Shown piece after piece: positions 35,780-44,725 of a stretch of DNA of 64,000 nt (positions within the stretch are counted from its first letter, which is position 1; each line of letters opens with the position of its first letter). Source of the DNA: Bacteroidota bacterium (GTDB taxonomy: Bacteria; Bacteroidota; Bacteroidia; Chitinophagales; Chitinophagaceae); NCBI GenBank assembly GCA_016868815.1, contig VGFQ01000004.1, forward strand, positions 1-64,000, given 5' to 3'. Made by a program: the position numbers and the translations under genes. The notes under the pieces are model-generated. The model made no database searches. It was not told where the DNA came from and was given only the letters and a program-made list of their open reading frames with translations.

Positions 35780-36988
35780 ATGAATCAGAAGATCAATGCC
35801 AACCGTTTGTTCTGGGCGAGCTGTTTTGCTCTGATCACGACGGCGTTTTCTTTTAGCATCCGCGCCGGCATTCTCACGCAGCTGGGAGCGGAGATGAGCC
35901 TGGACCCCGTCCAGCTCGGGTACATCAACCAGATGTGGTTTTTGGGATTTCCCATCTCGATGATCCTGGGTGGCATTTTCTATTCCAACATTGGTCCTCG
36001 GCTGATCATGCAGGTGGCTTTTGTGGCGCATGCCGTGGGCATCCTGATGACCATCTATGCGACAGGCTATGAGACTCTCCTGGTTTCTACGCTGCTGATC
36101 GGCCTGGGCAACGGCTGTACCGAGGCCGCCTGCAATCCCATGATTGCAGACTCCTATTCCGGCATCGAGTTTAGCAAGCGCATGAACCGCTTTCACATGT
36201 GGTTCCCCGGCGGCATTGTGCTGGGCTCGCTGATTTCTAAGTTTATGACCGATGCGGCCATGCCCTGGCAGGCACAGATATGGGTAATCCTTCTGCCGAC
36301 CATCGTCTATGCTGTGCTGTTCTGGGGGCAGGCCTTCCCCAAGCCCCGGCTGGCGGAGAGTTCGGCCCTCGACAATTTCAAGGCGATGCTCAACCCCTTG
36401 TACCTCTTTATGGCCTGCTGCATGGCTTTGACGGCCATCTCCGAGTTCGGACCGCAGCAGTGGGTAGGCCCCATCCTGGCCAAGGCCGGTGCCAGCCCCA
36501 TGCTGATCTTGGCACTGGTGACGGGTCTGATGGCGGTAGGTCGCTATTTCGCTGGGTCGTTGATTGAGCGGCTAAATACGGCGGGTGTATTGCTGGGGTC
36601 TGCCATCTTCGGGGTGGCTGGCATCTACATGCTCAGCACGATGAGCGGCAGCATGCTCTATGTGGCAGCCGTCTTCTATGCCTTGGGCATCTGCTACTTC
36701 TGGCCCAACATGCTGGGCTATGTCAGCGAGAACGTCCCGAAGTCGGGCGCCCTGGGCCTCTCTATTCTCGGCGGCATCGGGATGTTCTCATCGTCAATCT
36801 TCCAGCCCATCATCGGTGGGTGGATCAAAGACAACAAAGTGGTGGCAAATGCCGCTGGTTTGGTAGGCGATGCGGCCGATCTGGCAGCGGGCCAGGAGAC
36901 CCTCACCAATATGCTCGTATTCCCCGGCATCCTAATCGTAGCCTTCATGCTGCTATATCTTTTCGGCAAACGCTACAGCACCGCCTAG
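35780..36988 (+). CDS. MFS transporter (sugar-type)
   Basis: A 402-aa major facilitator protein with about twelve hydrophobic segments. The family pattern between helices 2 and 3 (GGIFYSNIGPRLIMQ) is visible, with symmetrical N and C halves (VTGLMAVGRYFAGSLIERLN in the second). It begins the right arm of the sugar-oxidation locus, divergent from the TIM-barrel gene across 136 bp. It probably moves a mono- or disaccharide, or its oxidised product, across the inner membrane. The substrate is inferred only from the neighbours. Confidence 0.85.
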   Translation: MNQKINANRLFWASCFALITTAFSFSIRAGILTQLGAEMSLDPVQLGYINQMWFLGFPISMILGGIFYSNIGPRLIMQVAFVAHAVGILMTIYATGYETLLVSTLLIGLGNGCTEAACNPMIADSYSGIEFSKRMNRFHMWFPGGIVLGSLISKFMTDAAMPWQAQIWVILLPTIVYAVLFWGQAFPKPRLAESSALDNFKAMLNPLYLFMACCMALTAISEFGPQQWVGPILAKAGASPMLILALVTGLMAVGRYFAGSLIERLNTAGVLLGSAIFGVAGIYMLSTMSGSMLYVAAVFYALGICYFWPNMLGYVSENVPKSGALGLSILGGIGMFSSSIFQPIIGGWIKDNKVVANAAGLVGDAADLAAGQETLTNMLVFPGILIVAFMLLYLFGKRYSTA

Positions 36989-37012
36989 CAAGGCTTTTGA
37001 CGCATCCAGAAG

Positions 37013-37036
37013 GAGGGGGCGAAAGTCCCCTCTTTT
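37013..37036 (+). terminator. Rho-independent terminator after the MFS gene
   Basis: GAGGGG at 37013-37018 pairs with CCCCTC at 37027-37032 across a GCGAAAGT loop and is followed by TTTTCTTT. It lies about 25 bp after the MFS stop codon, so the following genes may need their own promoter. Confidence 0.75.
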
Positions 37037-37083
37037 CTTTATTTTGGATGCTCAAAAATCACCACACTGTATAAACAAATCAA

Positions 37084-38250
37084 ATGAACCGGAAACTTAG
37101 AATGGGCATGGTCGGCGGCGGTAAAGATGCCTTCATAGGGGCCATCCACCGCATCGCTGCGAACATGGACGGGCTGATCGAAGTTGCCTGCGGTGCCTTG
37201 AGCATCAACCCAGACATCGCGCGCGACTCTGGTCGCGCCATCTTCCTGCCCGAAGAAAGGACCTATACGACTTTTGAGGAGATGATCACGAAGGAAGCCG
37301 CGCTGCCGGCCGACCGGCGGATGGACTTCGTCACAATCGTCACGCCCAACTTCGCACATTTCGCACCCGCCATGATGGCGATGGACCACGGCTTCCATGT
37401 AGTCATCGAGAAGCCCATCGCATTCACCCTCGACGAGGCCAAGCAGCTGAAGCAGCAGCAGGAGAAGACCGGCCTCATCCTCTGCCTCACGCATACCTAT
37501 TCGGGCTATCCAATGGTGAAGCAGGCCAAGGCGATGGTGCGCGACGGCGCCTTCGGCAAGATTCGCAAGGTATATGTCGAATATCCGCAGGGATGGCTAA
37601 GCAAGCTCACCGAGCGCGAGGGCAACGCACAGGCTGCCTGGCGGACCGACCCCAAACGCTCCGGCAAGAGCGGCTGCATGGGAGATATCGGCACACACGC
37701 CGCGCATCTGGCTGAATATGTCACAGGCCTGCAGATCAGCAAGATATGCGCTGACCTCAACGTGATGGTCGACGGCCGCGCCCTGGACGACGACGGCGGC
37801 GTGCTCCTGCGCTTCACCAATGGCGCCACCGGCGTGCTCATGGCCTCGCAGGTAGCAGCCGGAGAGGAAAATGACATCAAGATTCGCGTCTATGGCGAGA
37901 AGGGCGGACTGACTTGGACGCAGGCAGACCCTAACAGCCTGCTGGTGCGCTGGCTCGACCAGCCAGCCCAGATCTACCGGGCTGGCGGCAACTATGGCGA
38001 CAGGCTCTCGCCGCTGGCGCTGCATAACTGCCGTACCCCGGGTGGGCACCCCGAAGGATACCTCGAAGCCTTCGGCAACATCTATCGGAATTTTGCCCTC
38101 ACCCTCTCGGCCCGCTTCGACGGCACCCAGCCTACGGCAGAGATGCTAGACTTCCCACAGGTCGACGAAGGCATCCGGGGCATGGCGTTCATCGACAATG
38201 TCGTGAAGTCGAGTCAATCGGAAATGAAGTGGACAGACCATATCATCTGA
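37084..38250 (+). CDS. Gfo/Idh/MocA family NAD(P)-dependent oxidoreductase
   Basis: A 388-aa cytoplasmic oxidoreductase. The Rossmann start LRMGMVGGGKDAFIG, the catalytic-domain marker VIEKPIAFTLDEA (conserved Glu-Lys-Pro near residue 119) and GDIGTHAAHLAEYVTGL are typical of the family. Members interconvert sugar alcohol and keto groups; relatives in 3-keto-glycoside loci reduce 3-keto-glucose. It is followed at 58 bp by a TIM-barrel protein, a pairing very common in these loci. Confidence 0.9.
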   Translation: MNRKLRMGMVGGGKDAFIGAIHRIAANMDGLIEVACGALSINPDIARDSGRAIFLPEERTYTTFEEMITKEAALPADRRMDFVTIVTPNFAHFAPAMMAMDHGFHVVIEKPIAFTLDEAKQLKQQQEKTGLILCLTHTYSGYPMVKQAKAMVRDGAFGKIRKVYVEYPQGWLSKLTEREGNAQAAWRTDPKRSGKSGCMGDIGTHAAHLAEYVTGLQISKICADLNVMVDGRALDDDGGVLLRFTNGATGVLMASQVAAGEENDIKIRVYGEKGGLTWTQADPNSLLVRWLDQPAQIYRAGGNYGDRLSPLALHNCRTPGGHPEGYLEAFGNIYRNFALTLSARFDGTQPTAEMLDFPQVDEGIRGMAFIDNVVKSSQSEMKWTDHII

Positions 38251-38308
38251 CAATCAAGCGCCTGCCCTCCTCCCATTAGGGCCGGATGTCAAAAAAAATG
38301 GAGAGATC

Positions 38309-39367
38309 ATGAAGACAATCCAAGGGCCAGCCATCTTCCTGGCCCAGTTCATGGGCGATGCCGCCCCGTTTAACAGCCTCCCGTCCATCTGCGCCTGGGC
38401 CCGTTCGCTTGGCTTTGTCGGCGTCCAGATCCCGAGTTGGGATGCGCGCTGCATAGACCTCCAAAAGGCTGCTGAAAGCCTGACCTATGCAGACGAGATT
38501 AGAGGCACAGTAGAGTCGTGCGGCCTGAAGATCACGGAGCTGTCGACCCATCTGCAAGGCCAGCTGGTGGCCGTGCATCCTGCCTATGATGAACTGTACG
38601 ACGGCTTTGCGCCCCCCTCAGTACGCGGCAATGTCAAGGCCCGGACAGAATGGGCCGTGCAGCAACTGAAATGGGCGGCCCGGGCCTCTAGGAACCTCGG
38701 ACTGCAAGCACATGCCACCTTCAGCGGCGCCTTGCTATGGCATACCGTCTACCCCTGGCCACAGCGGCCCGCTGGGCTGGTGGAGACGGGCTTCACTGAG
38801 CTCGCCAAGCGCTGGCGCCCCATCCTCAACGACTTCGACGAGCAGGGAGTTGATGTATGCTACGAGATCCACCCCGGTGAAGACCTGCACGACGGCATCT
38901 CCTATGAGATGTTCCTCGAAAAAGTTGACAACCACCCCCGAGCCTGCCTGCTCTATGATCCCAGCCATTTCGTATTACAATGCCTGGACTACAAAGCCTA
39001 CATCGACCACTATCATCAACGCATTCGCATGTTCCATGTGAAGGATGCTGAATTCAACCCAACTGGCAAGCAGGGTGTCTATGGCGGATACCAGGGTTGG
39101 GTTGAAAGGGCCGGCCGGTTCCGATCGCTGGGAGACGGCCAGGTCGACTTCAAAGCTATCTTCAGCAAACTGGCGGCCTACGACTACAGTGGCTGGGCCG
39201 TCCTGGAGTGGGAGTGCGCCCTTAAGCATCCGGAAGACGGGGCGGCCGAAGGGGCTGTCTTCATCCGCGACCACATCATCCGTGTCACGGAGAAGGCCTT
39301 CGACGACTTTGCCGGTACCGGCAGCGACGAAGCCTTCAACCGGAAAGTGCTTGGATTGGATAGATAG
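38309..39367 (+). CDS. TIM-barrel sugar phosphate isomerase/epimerase family protein
   Basis: A 352-aa cytoplasmic xylose-isomerase-like TIM-barrel protein with no signal peptide. The metal-ligand strands are visible: CYEIHPGEDLHDG, LLYDPSHFVLQ, RMFHVKDAEFNP and AVLEWECAL. It is of a different subfamily from the two exported TIM-barrel proteins in the locus. Placed directly after the Gfo/Idh gene, it is a good candidate for isomerisation of a keto-sugar or beta-elimination of a 3-keto-glycoside. The chemistry is not proven. Confidence 0.88.
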   Translation: MKTIQGPAIFLAQFMGDAAPFNSLPSICAWARSLGFVGVQIPSWDARCIDLQKAAESLTYADEIRGTVESCGLKITELSTHLQGQLVAVHPAYDELYDGFAPPSVRGNVKARTEWAVQQLKWAARASRNLGLQAHATFSGALLWHTVYPWPQRPAGLVETGFTELAKRWRPILNDFDEQGVDVCYEIHPGEDLHDGISYEMFLEKVDNHPRACLLYDPSHFVLQCLDYKAYIDHYHQRIRMFHVKDAEFNPTGKQGVYGGYQGWVERAGRFRSLGDGQVDFKAIFSKLAAYDYSGWAVLEWECALKHPEDGAAEGAVFIRDHIIRVTEKAFDDFAGTGSDEAFNRKVLGLDR

Positions 39368-39405
39368 AAGATAGACTTTTGCTATATAAACAACTTCACC
39401 AGACG

Positions 39406-39855
39406 ATGAAAAAGACATGGATTATGATGATGGCTGTCGGGGTTTTTGCTTGCTCCGCACCCGTCGAAGAGGGGAAAAAACCCATCAGCACCAATACAGA
39501 AAATACCAACAACCAAATCGGAGGGGAAAAAGCTCCGGAAGCCGCCCCTGTGGCCACGGCCAAGACTCCGGCTGCTGAGCCCAAGGCGGCGATGCCGGCC
39601 GGGAAAGATGGAGCAGCCCTCATCGAAGGGTCCGGCTGCCGCACCTGCCATAAGAACGATGCCAAGCTGATCGGGCCTTCTTACCAGGATGTTGCCAAGA
39701 AGTATCCGAACACTCCCGACAATGTAAAGATGCTTGCTGAGAAGATCATCCAGGGAGGCCAGGGCAACTGGGGCGAAATTCCGATGACACCCCATCCCCA
39801 AATCAGCCAGGAAGATGCCGAGGCGATGGTCAAATTCATCCTCATCATTAAATAA
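39406..39855 (+). CDS. Lipoprotein c-type cytochrome
   Basis: A monohaem cytochrome c of about 149 aa, starting at the ATG at 39406 (MKKTWIMMMAVGVFACSAP). The lipobox VFAC at residues 12-15 predicts membrane anchoring. An Ala/Pro/Glu-rich linker follows. The haem motif is CRTCH in EGSGCRTCHKND, with a likely distal Met ligand in GEIPMTPHP. The domain is clearly related to the cytochrome domain in the large fusion protein downstream. It probably accepts electrons from sugar dehydrogenases in the periplasm. Confidence 0.9.
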   Translation: MKKTWIMMMAVGVFACSAPVEEGKKPISTNTENTNNQIGGEKAPEAAPVATAKTPAAEPKAAMPAGKDGAALIEGSGCRTCHKNDAKLIGPSYQDVAKKYPNTPDNVKMLAEKIIQGGQGNWGEIPMTPHPQISQEDAEAMVKFILIIK

Positions 39856-39861
39856 CCCACT

Positions 39862-40608
39862 ATGACGACCCTTACACATTTGCTGACCTATCTCTCCCTC
39901 CTTGCCCTCCCCCTGGGACGATTCAGCCCGGCCGCCGGGGATGCACCGCCGACAAAGCCTTTGGCGGAAGAGACCCGCAAAGGAAAATGGATTAAGCTTT
40001 TCGATGGTAAGTCCAAGAAAGGCTGGCATGTCTTCAAAAATCAGACCGACGGATCTAACTGGAAAGTGGTCGATGGGACTCTGATGTTTGACCCGGAGGA
40101 GAAAAAAGACGGCAAACGGGTCGGCGGCGGCGACCTAATCACCGACGAGACCTACGAGAACTTCCACTTCAGCGTCGAGTGGAAAGTGGCCCCCAAGGCC
40201 AACAGCGGCATCATCTTCCTGATCCAAGATGACGCGAAGTATGAGCATACCTGGCATACGGGCCCAGAGATGCAGGTGCTCGACAACGATGGCCATTCCG
40301 ATGGGAAAATCAAAACCCACCGCGCTGGCAACCTCTACGACATGATCGCAGGGCCTGACGACCCTGTCAAGCCCGCCGGCGAATGGAATCGGGCAGAGGT
40401 CATTTTAGACAAGGGCCGCCTGGAGCTACGGATGAACGGACAGACGGTGGTCACCACGACGATGTGGGATGATGCCTGGAAAAAGATGGTGGCTGGCAGC
40501 AAGTTTAAGACCAAGCCTGACTTTACCGCCTTTCATTCCGGCCACATCGGATTGCAGGACCATGGCGATAAGGTATGGTTCCGCGACATTAAGATCAAAA
40601 AACTCTGA
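39862..40608 (+). CDS. DUF1080 / 3-keto-disaccharide hydrolase family protein
   Basis: A 248-aa exported protein of Pfam family 3-keto-disaccharide hydrolase (formerly DUF1080), with a concanavalin-like beta-sandwich. The N-terminus (about residues 1-28) is a signal peptide. Family segments are WIKLFDGKSKKGWHVF, DLITDETYENFHFSVEWK, ANSGIIFLI and GEWNRAEVILDKGRLELRMNG. Known members cleave 3-keto-glycosides. It starts 6 bp after the cytochrome gene, so the two are almost certainly co-expressed. Confidence 0.9.
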   Translation: MTTLTHLLTYLSLLALPLGRFSPAAGDAPPTKPLAEETRKGKWIKLFDGKSKKGWHVFKNQTDGSNWKVVDGTLMFDPEEKKDGKRVGGGDLITDETYENFHFSVEWKVAPKANSGIIFLIQDDAKYEHTWHTGPEMQVLDNDGHSDGKIKTHRAGNLYDMIAGPDDPVKPAGEWNRAEVILDKGRLELRMNGQTVVTTTMWDDAWKKMVAGSKFKTKPDFTAFHSGHIGLQDHGDKVWFRDIKIKKL

Positions 40609-40673
40609 GCACTCAACACTTTCTTCAACGCAAGCTTCCGTCCCTAGAAAAAGTTGCAAGAATCCTGTAACCT

Positions 40674-40703
40674 TTTGTTTCCCGGCATAGCCGCGTACAT
40701 TTA
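40674..40703 (+). promoter_or_regulatory. Bacteroidota-type promoter of the ThuA-dehydrogenase fusion gene
   Basis: TTTG at 40674-40677, an 18-bp spacer and TACATTTA at 40696-40703 match the TTTG-N19-TAnnTTTG pattern with one mismatch in the -7 box. Transcription would begin near 40710, about 34 bases before the GTG start. Confidence 0.5.
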
Positions 40704-40743
40704 GCCTGACACCTCATCCCACTCCCATTTATATGCGTTACTC

Positions 40744-43700
40744 GTGAAACAGATCCGCCTTGCCTTGTTGTCTGCCCTCGTTGTGGCTGCCATCGCTGGC
40801 GTACTGGCCTGGCAGCAGCCCGCCCCGCATCCCCGCATCCTCGTCTTCTCCAAGACCGCCGGCTTCCGGCACGCATCTATTGCCGCCGGTCTCACAGCCA
40901 TCAGACAGCTGGGCACCCAAAATGGCTTCCGGGTCGACGCAACGGAAGACGCCTCCTTTTTCCACGAAGACTCGCTGAAGCACTATGGCGCTGTGATCTT
41001 CCTAAATGCGACAGGCGACGTACTGAATGCATCCCAGCAGGCCGACTTTGAACGGTATATCCAGGCAGGTGGTGGCTTTATAGGCATCCATGCCGCGGCC
41101 GACTGCGAATATGACTGGCCCTGGTATGGGAAGCTTGTCGGCGCTTATTTTAAAAGCCACCCGAAGATTCAGCCGGCCCGCCTGCAAGTAGTCGACCGCA
41201 GTCATGCCAGCACCCGACACTTACCCACCGTCTGGGAACGCTCGGATGAATGGTACAACTTTCGCAAGGTGCCCAATGCCAAGGATGTGACCGTACTCAT
41301 CACCATCGATGAGAAGTCGTATCAAGGTGGTGAGAACGGAGATGATCACCCCATGGCATGGTATCATCCATACGACGGTGGCCGGGCTTTCTACACTGAG
41401 TTCGGGCATACCGACGCCTCTTTTTCTGACCCTTTGTTTCTGCAACATGTGCTCGGTGGTATCCAGTATGCCATCGGAGACAACCGACCCCTCGACTACC
41501 GTAAGACCCGCTCGAAGCGCGTGCCCGACGAAGACCGCTTCACCAAGAACATGCTCGTCAGCGGTATCCTCGACGAGCCAACGGAGATGGCCATCCTGCC
41601 AAACTTAGACATCCTCGTCGTGCAGCGGAAAGGCGGACTGCTCCGGTATGATACCAAAACTAGGCAGATTGCTGAAGCGGGCAACCTGATGGTTTATCAC
41701 AAGGCCAGCGTAAAGGGTGTCAATGCCGAAGAAGGACTGATGGGAATTGCGGCTGACCCCGATTTTGCCCACAACCACTGGGTCTATCTTTTTTACGCAG
41801 CCCCTGACACCCCCATGAATCGACTGTCCAGGTTCGTCTTCCGGGATGGGCAGCTCGACATGAGCTCCGAGAAAAAGATCCTAGAGCTCTATTCGCAGCG
41901 GGAGATCTGCTGCCATACAGGCGGTTCGCTGGCCTTTGGTGGCGATGGGCTGCTCTATCTATCTACGGGAGACAATTCCACACCCTTCAACCAGCCGGTC
42001 GGCTTAAAGAACAATGGCTTTTCTCCCATCGACCACCGAACCGGACTCCATCAATACGATGCCTCCCGCTCCTCCGGCAATACCAACGACCTGCGGGGCA
42101 AGATCCTCCGCATCCGAGTGAGGCCAGACGGCAGCTATGACATTCCGGATGGCAACCTTTTTCAGCCGGGGACGCAGGGCACCCGCCCAGAGATCTATGT
42201 CATGGGCAACCGAAACCCCTATCGTATCTCTGTAGACCGTAAAACCGGCTTCCTTTACTGGGGGGAAGTGGGCCCAGATGCCAATGCCGACAGCATGGCC
42301 AGCCGAGGTCCCCGCGGCTACGATGAACTCAATCAGGCACGAAAAGCAGGTTTCTTCGGCTGGCCGTTCTTTGTAGGCAACAACTACGCATATCACGCAT
42401 ACAATTATTCCACCGGCGAATCAGGCCCCTCCTTCGACCCGATGAAACCATTGAACAACTCTCCCAACAACACTGGCCTGCAGGAGCTGCCATCGGTGAG
42501 CCCGGCCTTCATCTGGTATCCATATGCCAGCTCGCCGGAGTTTCCGGAGGTCGGCACGGGAGGACGAAATGCCATGGCAGGCCCGGTTTATTATTCGGAA
42601 TTTTATCCAGCGGCTACCCGTCTGCCTGACTATTTCAACGGGAAACTTTTCTTCTACGACTGGATCCGGGGTTGGATCAAAATCGTGACCATGGACAGTG
42701 AGGGCAACTACCTGCAGATGGAGCCTTTCATGGCTGGGATGAAGTTCAACTCGGTGATTGACATGGAGATGGGTCCTGACGGACGTCTGTACCTGCTAGA
42801 GTATGGCAGCGGGTGGTTCTCCAAGAATAAAGATGCTGGTCTGGCAAGGGTCGACTACAACGGCGGCAACCGGGCACCTCGGGCGGCCGTGCAGGTGAGT
42901 CGAACGAGTGGAACTCTTCCACTCACCATCAAGGCTTCTGCAGCGGGATCGAAGGATGCTGACAAGGACGCTCTGACCTATGTCTGGCATTTTGGAAATA
43001 CAATGTTGCCAGCAAGTGGCAAGTCTGATGCGGGCTTCACCTTCACCAAGGCGGGCGCCTATCCTGTCTTTGTGGAAGTAAAGGATGGTAAGGGAGGAGT
43101 GACCCGCAGCGAGGCCCTCACCGTCTATGCCGGCAACGAAGAGCCGACGGTCCGCATCCGGATGAGCCCGGCCGCCAGCTTCTATTTTGCGGGCAAGCCA
43201 CTGGCTTACGAGGTACAGGTGGCCGACAAGGAGGATGGCAGCAGCGAGAAAGGCGGCATCGATCCGGCCAACCTTCATGTAAAACTGGATTACCTAAGCA
43301 GCTCCGACAAAGCACAGATCCTGGGCCATCAGGCCTTCAGCAGCCTGGCGGAGGGCCGGAACCTGGTGGCTACGCTCGACTGCAAGACCTGCCATAAAGA
43401 GCAAGAGAAGTCCATCGGCCCCTCCTATCAGATGGTGGCCGACAAATATGCGAAGGATGCACAGGCCAAGGCCTATTTGAACAATAAAATCCTCAAAGGT
43501 GGCAGTGGCGTTTGGGGTGAGGTGGCCATGGCTGCTCACCCCGACATCAAACCTTCCGATGCTGCCTTGATCGTTGATTGGATTCTATCCCTAGCCGGCG
43601 GCGGCCGGCTGGCTCCGAGTCTGCCTGGGGAAGGGTCGATTGTACCGACGGCAAAGGACGTATCAGACAGCAAGCTATTGCTGCTGACCGCCAGCTATAC

Positions 43701-44154
43701 CGACAAAGGGGCTTCAAAAGCCCGTCCATTGACTGGCTACATTTCCCTGCAGTTGCGCCAGCCGCTGCTCTCTGTCTCTGATCAGGCGCAGATCGACCAT
43801 ATCCAATGGATCGACCAGGGCCGTGCCAAGGCGGCTGTCGTGCAGGGGGATGCCGGCTGGCTGATGTTTGATGGCATTGGTTTGGGGCATGTGTCTGCCA
43901 TCGAATTGGGGTATACGCTCCGGGAGCCCTTGGTCTCGGGCTATGTCATCGAATGGGTGGCTGACGCGCCCGATGGCCGGAAGATGGGAGAAGTTGTCGT
44001 AGGCGCTGGTGGAACGGCAGGCGCCGGCAAGGCAAAAGCTATGCTGACAGCTTCGGCCGATCGGCCGGTGAAGCTCTACCTAAAGGTCAGAAAGGTGGAT
44101 GCCCGAGAGACAAAGCCCTTGGTCATGCAGCAGATCCGGTTCATCTCCGATTAA
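40744..44154 (+). CDS. Multidomain ThuA / PQQ-type sugar dehydrogenase-like / PKD / cytochrome c protein
   Basis: A 1136-aa exported protein. Residues 1-25 are a signal peptide and about 30-250 a ThuA (glutamine-amidotransferase-like) domain (ILVFSKTAGFRHASI, GGGFIGIHAAADCEYDW). About 270-700 is a six-bladed GSDH-type propeller (GLMGIAADPDFAHNHWVYLFY, HTGGSLAFGGDGLLYLSTGDN, GNRNPYRIS). About 710-800 is a PKD domain, about 870-960 a monohaem cytochrome c (CKTCH, likely distal Met in EVAMAAHP), and the tail may be a beta-sandwich. The start codon is GTG; an ATG just upstream is out of frame. A periplasmic sugar-oxidising or carbohydrate-binding redox protein is likely. Confidence 0.88.
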   Translation: MKQIRLALLSALVVAAIAGVLAWQQPAPHPRILVFSKTAGFRHASIAAGLTAIRQLGTQNGFRVDATEDASFFHEDSLKHYGAVIFLNATGDVLNASQQADFERYIQAGGGFIGIHAAADCEYDWPWYGKLVGAYFKSHPKIQPARLQVVDRSHASTRHLPTVWERSDEWYNFRKVPNAKDVTVLITIDEKSYQGGENGDDHPMAWYHPYDGGRAFYTEFGHTDASFSDPLFLQHVLGGIQYAIGDNRPLDYRKTRSKRVPDEDRFTKNMLVSGILDEPTEMAILPNLDILVVQRKGGLLRYDTKTRQIAEAGNLMVYHKASVKGVNAEEGLMGIAADPDFAHNHWVYLFYAAPDTPMNRLSRFVFRDGQLDMSSEKKILELYSQREICCHTGGSLAFGGDGLLYLSTGDNSTPFNQPVGLKNNGFSPIDHRTGLHQYDASRSSGNTNDLRGKILRIRVRPDGSYDIPDGNLFQPGTQGTRPEIYVMGNRNPYRISVDRKTGFLYWGEVGPDANADSMASRGPRGYDELNQARKAGFFGWPFFVGNNYAYHAYNYSTGESGPSFDPMKPLNNSPNNTGLQELPSVSPAFIWYPYASSPEFPEVGTGGRNAMAGPVYYSEFYPAATRLPDYFNGKLFFYDWIRGWIKIVTMDSEGNYLQMEPFMAGMKFNSVIDMEMGPDGRLYLLEYGSGWFSKNKDAGLARVDYNGGNRAPRAAVQVSRTSGTLPLTIKASAAGSKDADKDALTYVWHFGNTMLPASGKSDAGFTFTKAGAYPVFVEVKDGKGGVTRSEALTVYAGNEEPTVRIRMSPAASFYFAGKPLAYEVQVADKEDGSSEKGGIDPANLHVKLDYLSSSDKAQILGHQAFSSLAEGRNLVATLDCKTCHKEQEKSIGPSYQMVADKYAKDAQAKAYLNNKILKGGSGVWGEVAMAAHPDIKPSDAALIVDWILSLAGGGRLAPSLPGEGSIVPTAKDVSDSKLLLLTASYTDKGASKARPLTGYISLQLRQPLLSVSDQAQIDHIQWIDQGRAKAAVVQGDAGWLMFDGIGLGHVSAIELGYTLREPLVSGYVIEWVADAPDGRKMGEVVVGAGGTAGAGKAKAMLTASADRPVKLYLKVRKVDARETKPLVMQQIRFISD

Positions 44155-44165
44155 GGATTAAGGAC

Positions 44166-44534
44166 TCACTCCTTACCTCTTCGCAGTAGGTTGAACCCAA
44201 GGGCTGCGAGGATGATCAGAAGACCGCCGAACTCCCGGGTATTCTCAATCCAGGGTTTGGTGGCCTTCATCGTTTGTACCAGATTTTCTGCCTGATGAAG
44301 GCCTGCCCATTCGATCACTCCGTCAGGGATTAGGAAGAGGAGAGTGGCGTAGACGGAGCAGAAGGCGATGCCGAGGATAAGCATGCCTCGGGGTACTTTC
44401 CCTTTGGCTGCGCGCGCGCAGGCGATGGCTGCGTACAAGTAGATGGGTATCCAGAGCCAAGGGTCCGGGTCGTTGTATTGAAGAGCGGCGAAGAGCAGAA
44501 AGAAATCTGCAAGGAGGTAGTTGACGTATTTCAT
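44166..44534 (-). CDS. TMEM220 family small membrane protein
   Basis: A small membrane protein of 122 aa from the ATG at 44534, with four hydrophobic segments. The ALQYNDPDPWLWIPIYLYAA segment and the late ENTREFGGLLIIL are the conserved features of the TMEM220 family. Its function is unknown. The frame stays open upstream of this ATG for about 50 codons without another start. It converges on the large fusion gene, with a short imperfect hairpin (TAAGGA/TCCTTA, 44159-44175) between the stops. Confidence 0.8.
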   Translation of the reverse strand: MKYVNYLLADFFLLFAALQYNDPDPWLWIPIYLYAAIACARAAKGKVPRGMLILGIAFCSVYATLLFLIPDGVIEWAGLHQAENLVQTMKATKPWIENTREFGGLLIILAALGFNLLRRGKE

Positions 44535-44725
44535 CAAAAAAAGCTTGATCCAACTTAGGCAGTCTCCCCTGCTGAGGACGGCATCATATTCAGGTTTGGC
44601 ACGCCCTCCGAACTCTGTAAGGTCTTGACGGATGCCGATGTCGAATATGTACTCATCAACGGTGCCGCAGGTGGTGCTTTCTCATGAAGTGGTATAAGCA
44701 GGGCTGCGTATCCACGAGATATATT

